Below are positions 60,056-64,000 of a stretch of 64,000 nt of DNA, one piece after another. The stretch's first letter is position 1; every line of letters starts with the position of its first letter. The stretch lies in the NCBI RefSeq assembly GCF_013409005.1, contig NZ_JACBZO010000001.1, positions 2,790,001 to 2,854,000 on the forward strand, read 5' to 3'. This DNA is from Demequina lutea (GTDB taxonomy: Bacteria > Actinomycetota > Actinomycetes > Actinomycetales > Demequinaceae). A program made the translations under genes and the position numbers. The notes below the pieces were generated by a model. It worked only from the letters and a program-made list of their open reading frames with translations, did not search any database and was not told the origin of the DNA.

Positions 60056-61171
60056 CTAGCGGTCGACGCGGGCTCCGCCGCCGCCCGCGAGTTTGAGGAC
60101 CTCGGCCGTGGTGGCCATGGTGGTGTCGCCGGGAGTGGTCATCGCGAGGGCCCCGTGGGCTGCGCCGTATTCGACGGCGGTCGCGAGGGGCTGTCCGTCG
60201 AGCAGGCCGTAAATCAGGCCGGAGGCGAACGAGTCGCCGCCGCCCACGCGGTCCATGATCTCCAGACGCTTGCGGTGCGTCGCCTCGACTAGGCCGGACG
60301 CGGGGGACCACGCGAGCGCGCCCCAGTCGTTGACCGATGCGCTGTGCACGGTGCGAAGGGTGGTCGCGATGACCTGGAAGTTCGGGAAGGCGGCAGCGGC
60401 GGTCTCGATCATGGACCGGAACCCGTCGATCTCGAGGCTGGAGAGGTTCTCGTCGACTCCCTCGACCTCGAAGCCGAGGCTCGCGGTGAAGTCCTCCTCG
60501 TTGCCGATCATGACGTCGATGTGAGGGGCGATGGCCCGGTTGACCTCCTGGGCCTTGGCCTGCCCGCCAATGGAGCGCCACAGCGAGGGCCGATAGTTGA
60601 GGTCGTAGGAAACGATGGTGCCGTACTTCTTGGCCGCCTTGACGGCCTCGAGCACTGTGTCGGCCGACGTCTCACTGAGGGCGGCGAAGATACCACCTGT
60701 GTGAAGCCAACGGACGCCGAGTTCGCCGAACAGGTGGTCCCAGTCGACGTCGCCGGGCGCGAGTTGGGACGCTGCGGTCAGCCCGCGATCCGAGACCCCG
60801 ACGGCCCCTCGGACCCCAAAGCCACGCTCGGTAAAGTTCAGGCCGTTGCGCACTTCGCGGCCGATGCCGTCATAGGGCACCCACTGGATGAGCTGGGTGT
60901 CGACCCCGCCCTGCAGGATAAGGTCCTCGACCAGGCGTCCGACCTCGTTCTCGGCCAGCGCGGTGACCACGGCGGTGCGCAGGCCGAAGGCCCGACGCAG
61001 GCCACGGGTCACGTTGTACTCCCCGCCACCCTCCCACGCACGGAAGGAGCGTGCGGTGCGGATTCGGCCCTCACCTGGGTCGAGGCGAAGCATCACCTCG
61101 CCGAGCGATACCGCGTCGTAGCGGCATTCGGCGGCGGGCCGGATGGTCAGGGTTTTGTCGGTCATCGTCAT
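60056..61171 (-). CDS. kdgK: 2-keto-3-deoxygluconate kinase (PfkB family)
   Basis: 371 residues. PfkB signatures: SLGEVMLRLDPGEGRIRTAR at the N-terminus, GGGEYNVTRGLRRAFGLRTA, VSYDLNYRPSLWRS, NEEDFTASLGFEVEG and the ATP/catalytic motif MDRVGGGDSFASGLIYGLLD (GxGD base Asp). Phosphorylates 2-keto-3-deoxygluconate to KDPG. Upstream eda (24-bp gap) makes the next enzyme of the pathway. Confidence 0.9.
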   Translation of the reverse strand: MTMTDKTLTIRPAAECRYDAVSLGEVMLRLDPGEGRIRTARSFRAWEGGGEYNVTRGLRRAFGLRTAVVTALAENEVGRLVEDLILQGGVDTQLIQWVPYDGIGREVRNGLNFTERGFGVRGAVGVSDRGLTAASQLAPGDVDWDHLFGELGVRWLHTGGIFAALSETSADTVLEAVKAAKKYGTIVSYDLNYRPSLWRSIGGQAKAQEVNRAIAPHIDVMIGNEEDFTASLGFEVEGVDENLSSLEIDGFRSMIETAAAAFPNFQVIATTLRTVHSASVNDWGALAWSPASGLVEATHRKRLEIMDRVGGGDSFASGLIYGLLDGQPLATAVEYGAAHGALAMTTPGDTTMATTAEVLKLAGGGGARVDR

Positions 61172-61195
61172 GGTCCTTCGTCGTGTGTCCGTTGG

Positions 61196-61822
61196 TCAGG
61201 GGCGCGCTGCGAGGGCGACCGCCTGGGCCGTCAGCTCGGTGATCCCGGCGAAGTCGCCGGCCTTGACGCGGTCACGGGGGACCATCCAGGAGCCACCCAC
61301 GGCGGCGACGGAAGGGATGGCTAGATACTCGTGCAGGTTCTTCGGTCCTACCCCGCCGGTGGGCACAAACTGAACCCCAACGAACGGGGCGGCGAGCGCG
61401 GCGATTGCCGCGGCGCCGCCCGAGGTGCCTGCTGGGAAGAACTTGACAGTGGTGAGCCCGAACTTGAGGGCTGCCTGGATCTCCGTCGCGGTGACCGCGC
61501 CGGGCAGGGCGAGCACGCCGAGCTCTTGGCACCGCTCGACGACCGCGCGGCTCAGGCCGGGCGAGACCACGTAGGACGCACCGGCGGCGACCGCTTGGTC
61601 GACCTGCTCGACAGTCAGGATCGTGCCTGCGCCCACCAGGATGTCGCCACGAGCCGCCATCGCCCGTATCGCGTCTTGAGCCGCAGCGGTGCGGAAGGTG
61701 ACCTCCGCTACTGGGAGGCCTCCAGCCACCAAGGCACCAGCGAGCGCATCGGCGTCGGCGGCATCATCCAAGACGACAACGGGAACGAGCCGGGCCGCGC
61801 TCAGGGCTGACAGGATGTCCAT
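61196..61822 (-). CDS. eda: KDPG/KHG aldolase
   Basis: 208 residues. Class I aldolase: RLVPVVVLDDAADADALAGA, PVAEVTFRTAAAQDAIRAMA (Glu), ILVGAGTILTVEQVDQAVAA, VVSPGLSRAV, and the Schiff-base lysine in LTTVKFFPAGTSGG, then FVPTGGVGPKNLHEYL. Splits KDPG to pyruvate and glyceraldehyde-3-phosphate. The start at MDILSAL is family-consistent; two in-frame ATGs lie slightly upstream. Directly repeated ACGGAAC boxes upstream may be the IclR site. Confidence 0.92.
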   Translation of the reverse strand: MDILSALSAARLVPVVVLDDAADADALAGALVAGGLPVAEVTFRTAAAQDAIRAMAARGDILVGAGTILTVEQVDQAVAAGASYVVSPGLSRAVVERCQELGVLALPGAVTATEIQAALKFGLTTVKFFPAGTSGGAAAIAALAAPFVGVQFVPTGGVGPKNLHEYLAIPSVAAVGGSWMVPRDRVKAGDFAGITELTAQAVALAARP

Positions 61823-61863
61823 TAGTGATTCCATTCCGCTAGACGACACGCTAGTATCGCTCT

Positions 61864-61887
61864 ACGGAACTAAGAATGCCACGGAAC
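61864..61887. promoter_or_regulatory. Direct repeat ACGGAAC x2, 17 bp apart, upstream of eda
   Basis: ACGGAAC at 61864-61870 and 61881-61887, between eda and the IclR gene. Spacing of about one and a half helical turns; possible activator or repressor site for the neighbouring IclR protein. Confidence 0.35.
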
Positions 61888-61931
61888 GCGCCCGGACTCA
61901 ACCCCCCTGGCGCGTACGACGCCGCATCGCA

Positions 61932-62714
61932 CTACGCGGACGGGGCGACCTCGGCCGGCAGCATGAGGCCGTCAGGCAACAGCGGCGGCAAGACCTCGAG
62001 CATCTGGCGGTACAGCCACTCAATGCGCTCGGCAGTCATCCGTTCCGCCTGCGCCGTGATGCTCACCGCAGCTATCGCAACGCCCGCGCGCATGAGCGGC
62101 ACCGCGACGCAACTGATGCCGGGTTCGTTCTCCTGCTCCTCCGTCGCGTAGCCGCGCAGGGCAGCTAGCTCCACTGCGTTCCACACTTGCTCAACTTCGG
62201 CGGGTGTGTCGCGGCCCGCGGCGCGCGCATAGCCCGCCAGCATCGACCGGTCAGTGCCCCGGTAGGCGAGGAGCGCTCGACCCAACGCGGTCGTGACCGC
62301 CGGGTTCTGTCGGCCGATCGATGACCACACCCGCACTGACCGGTCCGGCTCCACCTTGTCGAGGTAGACCACCTGGGTGCCGGTGAGCGCCCCGAGGTGC
62401 ACGAGCTCTTGGACGGCACCGCACAGGGCGATCAGGGCGGGATGCAAGAGCACAGAAAGGTTCTCGTCGCTGAAGAAGTCGTCGGCGAGCTGGGTCGCGC
62501 TCGGGCCGAGGACATACATACCCGAGGACGGTTCCTGCGCGACGAAGCCACGGAACCGCAGGGCGGCGAGGGCGCGGTGCACCGTCGTCTTGTTGAGGTC
62601 GAGTGCCACCGCGAGCTCGGCGAGGGTCATCCCGCGCGAACCCGCCCTGGCGAGGGTCTGCATGGCGAGCAAGGCGCGGTCGACGCTCTCGACCGGGGAA
62701 GAGTTCTGCGACAT
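61932..62714 (-). CDS. IclR-family transcriptional regulator
   Basis: 260 residues. N-terminal winged helix (SVDRALLAMQTLARAGSRGM; TLAELAVALDLNKTTVHRAL), C-terminal IclR effector domain (VVYLDKVEPDRSVRVWSSIG; ALGRALLAYRG; CVAVPLMRAGVAIAAVSITA). AGGAGAG precedes the ATG. Upstream and co-directional with eda-kdgK-SDR, so it is the likely local regulator responding to a pathway keto-acid. Confidence 0.9.
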   Translation of the reverse strand: MSQNSSPVESVDRALLAMQTLARAGSRGMTLAELAVALDLNKTTVHRALAALRFRGFVAQEPSSGMYVLGPSATQLADDFFSDENLSVLLHPALIALCGAVQELVHLGALTGTQVVYLDKVEPDRSVRVWSSIGRQNPAVTTALGRALLAYRGTDRSMLAGYARAAGRDTPAEVEQVWNAVELAALRGYATEEQENEPGISCVAVPLMRAGVAIAAVSITAQAERMTAERIEWLYRQMLEVLPPLLPDGLMLPAEVAPSA

Positions 62715-62833
62715 CGTGCTCTCCTGATCGTTGATCTGATCGCCCGCAGCCACGAACCTATGTTCCGGCATGCGCCCAGGATAGGAGGAGCGACGGCCCG
62801 GCAGGTACAGCAGCGTGGCAGGCCCAGCAGAAT

Positions 62834-63859
62834 TCAGACCTTAGGCCGCAGCCCCTGGGCGGCGCGCGGGTTGAGCACGTGCTCGGGCCGCCGGCCCTGC
62901 GCGACGTCGATGATCGCCTCGATGACGCTCGTCGCTACCCCCTTCGTAAAGTCGTCCGTCCAGCACAGCGCATGCGGGGTGACGATGACGTTGTCCATGT
63001 GCAGCAGGGGCTCGTCCGCCGCCGGGGGCTCCTGCTCCAGCACGTCGAGCCCTGCGCCCGCGATGCTTCCTGCGCGCAGCGCCGCCGTCAACGCCACCTG
63101 GTCGACCAGCGACCCGCGTCCCACATTCACTAGGTACGACGACGGCTTCATGGCGGCAAGGAAATGCTCGCCAACCAGGTGGTACGAGGAGGGAGTCAGC
63201 GCTGCGGTGACCACCACGTAGTCCGATTCGGCCGCGAGGCGGTCGATGTCGACGAGCTCGACGCCAAGCGCCGCCGCAGCCTCCCGCGACCCGGGACGGT
63301 CTGGGGCGATCACGCGGACCCCGAGCGGCGCGACCAAACGCACCACATCGGAGCCGACGCCGCCTAGCCCGAGGATGCCGATCGTGCGGCCGGACACACC
63401 AGCACCGCGGTAGTTGCCGCGGTCCGTCCATCGACCTCCGGTGGCTGCGACGTGGTTCTCGACCAGTCTGTGGCCGAGCGCGAGCACCATCGTCAGCGCG
63501 GCAAGGGCGAGCGGCCGTCGCACGGCTAGAGGAGTGTTGGTTACGACAACACCGGCATCCGCGAGCCCCTCAAGGTCGATCCCGTCGTACCCGGCCCCGT
63601 ATCGCGCGATGTGCTTGAGCTGCGGGGCAGCGGAGACGACATCCCGAGTGAAGTGGAGGTGACCAAACGACAGCACGGCGTCGTACCCAGCCAGGTCACC
63701 CGCGTTCGGCAGGTGGCCGACGATCGGAGGCATGACCTCCCAGGTCAGTCCCGCAGCAGTGAGCCGCTCGAGGCCGACGTCGCCGAAAATGGTCATGCCG
63801 TCGGGCTCGGCGCAGTCTGCGGTCAGTCCGACCCGGTACGGCTCGCTGATTTCAGCCAT
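62834..63859 (-). CDS. D-isomer-specific 2-hydroxyacid dehydrogenase
   Basis: 341 residues. NAD-binding motif IGILGLGGVGSDVVRLVAPL, substrate Arg in LVNVGRGSLVDQVALTAAL, then Glu in LDVLEQEPPAADEPL and His in VIVTPHALCWTDDF: the Arg-Glu-His triad of the family. The oxidised or reduced 2-hydroxyacid (for example glycerate or a keto-gluconate) cannot be told from sequence. First gene of the minus-strand cluster, with a palindromic operator about 100 bp upstream. Confidence 0.9.
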   Translation of the reverse strand: MAEISEPYRVGLTADCAEPDGMTIFGDVGLERLTAAGLTWEVMPPIVGHLPNAGDLAGYDAVLSFGHLHFTRDVVSAAPQLKHIARYGAGYDGIDLEGLADAGVVVTNTPLAVRRPLALAALTMVLALGHRLVENHVAATGGRWTDRGNYRGAGVSGRTIGILGLGGVGSDVVRLVAPLGVRVIAPDRPGSREAAAALGVELVDIDRLAAESDYVVVTAALTPSSYHLVGEHFLAAMKPSSYLVNVGRGSLVDQVALTAALRAGSIAGAGLDVLEQEPPAADEPLLHMDNVIVTPHALCWTDDFTKGVATSVIEAIIDVAQGRRPEHVLNPRAAQGLRPKV

Positions 63860-63958
63860 GTGTTGCCCTCCTCAGGACCGGAGGACGGACCTCCAGAGAT
63901 CCGCTCTTTAAGCACTCTACAGCACCTCGATCCGCGGTAAATGTGCCTGAAGTCCACT

Positions 63959-63973
63959 ATTCATCTGATGAAT
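63959..63973. promoter_or_regulatory. Perfect 15-bp palindrome ATTCATCTGATGAAT
   Basis: 7-bp arms around a single central base, upstream of the dehydrogenase gene at the right edge. The shape is typical of GntR- or IclR-type operators. It probably controls the dehydrogenase and/or a gene beyond the edge. Confidence 0.5.
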
Positions 63974-64000
63974 GACCTACGATGGGGCATACACACCACG

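Noticed and set aside
1..64000. Prophage or integrative element
   Set aside because: No integrase, terminase, capsid, tail or conjugation gene and no tRNA attachment site seen.

Overview
The window is high-GC DNA from an actinobacterium, most likely of the order Micrococcales. Supporting signs are DUF2510-transmembrane proteins, DUF6318 lipoproteins, a DUF222/HNH (13E12-type) gene, frequent GTG and leaderless starts, and a small-RNA locus matching the actinobacterial 6C motif. I cannot name the genus. I saw no tRNA, rRNA, CRISPR array or prophage structural gene.

Left part (1-17 kb), mostly core-like: a YbaK-type deacylase; a divergent TetR/DHA2-efflux pair; an alkylation-repair operon (methyltransferase, Ada-AlkA fusion, Ogt); a C-rich-loop small-RNA locus; an ADP-ribosylglycohydrolase; a second DHA2 efflux pump; several membrane proteins (DUF4190-like, DUF2510-transglutaminase, DUF2254); class I fructose-bisphosphate aldolase; glycerol kinase; and an alpha/beta-hydrolase pseudogene cut at its nucleophile elbow.

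Middle part (17-53 kb), an accessory island of toxin-antitoxin, defence and surface genes with many duplications and fossils. In order: a duplicated cassette (DUF6318 lipoprotein plus secreted PKD-like protein) flanking a wHTH-nucleotidyltransferase/HEPN pair; AbiEi/AbiEii; HigB/HigA with a fused ImmA-IrrE protease; a second MNT/HEPN pair; two copies of an orphan ribbon-helix-helix gene; DUF488 with an uncharacterised convergent partner; an NYN-LOTUS protein; a DUF429 protein; an HNH endonuclease followed by a frameshifted PD-(D/E)XK nuclease; a MazG-like hydrolase divergent from a DUF2075 helicase-nuclease; and a two-gene unit of a DUF3696-type ATPase plus a 311-residue protein of unknown family, which is the best candidate for an undescribed system. 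After these come an exonuclease-BRCT gene split by an Excalibur/DUF1524 gene pair, a hicA relic with intact hicB, a DUF2130 nuclease, and an alternating array of DUF4143 ATPases and TPR-like proteins.

Right part (53-64 kb): an intact IS3-family element with 3-bp target duplication sits just upstream of a DUF222/HNH gene. An EcsC-like protein and a sugar-acid catabolic cluster follow: a beta-hydroxyacid dehydrogenase, a DUF1349 relic, an SDR dehydrogenase, 2-keto-3-deoxygluconate kinase, KDPG aldolase, an IclR regulator and a D-2-hydroxyacid dehydrogenase. The kinase and aldolase would take 2-keto-3-deoxygluconate to pyruvate and glyceraldehyde-3-phosphate, with the dehydrogenases feeding the pathway from an unidentified hexuronate or aldonate.
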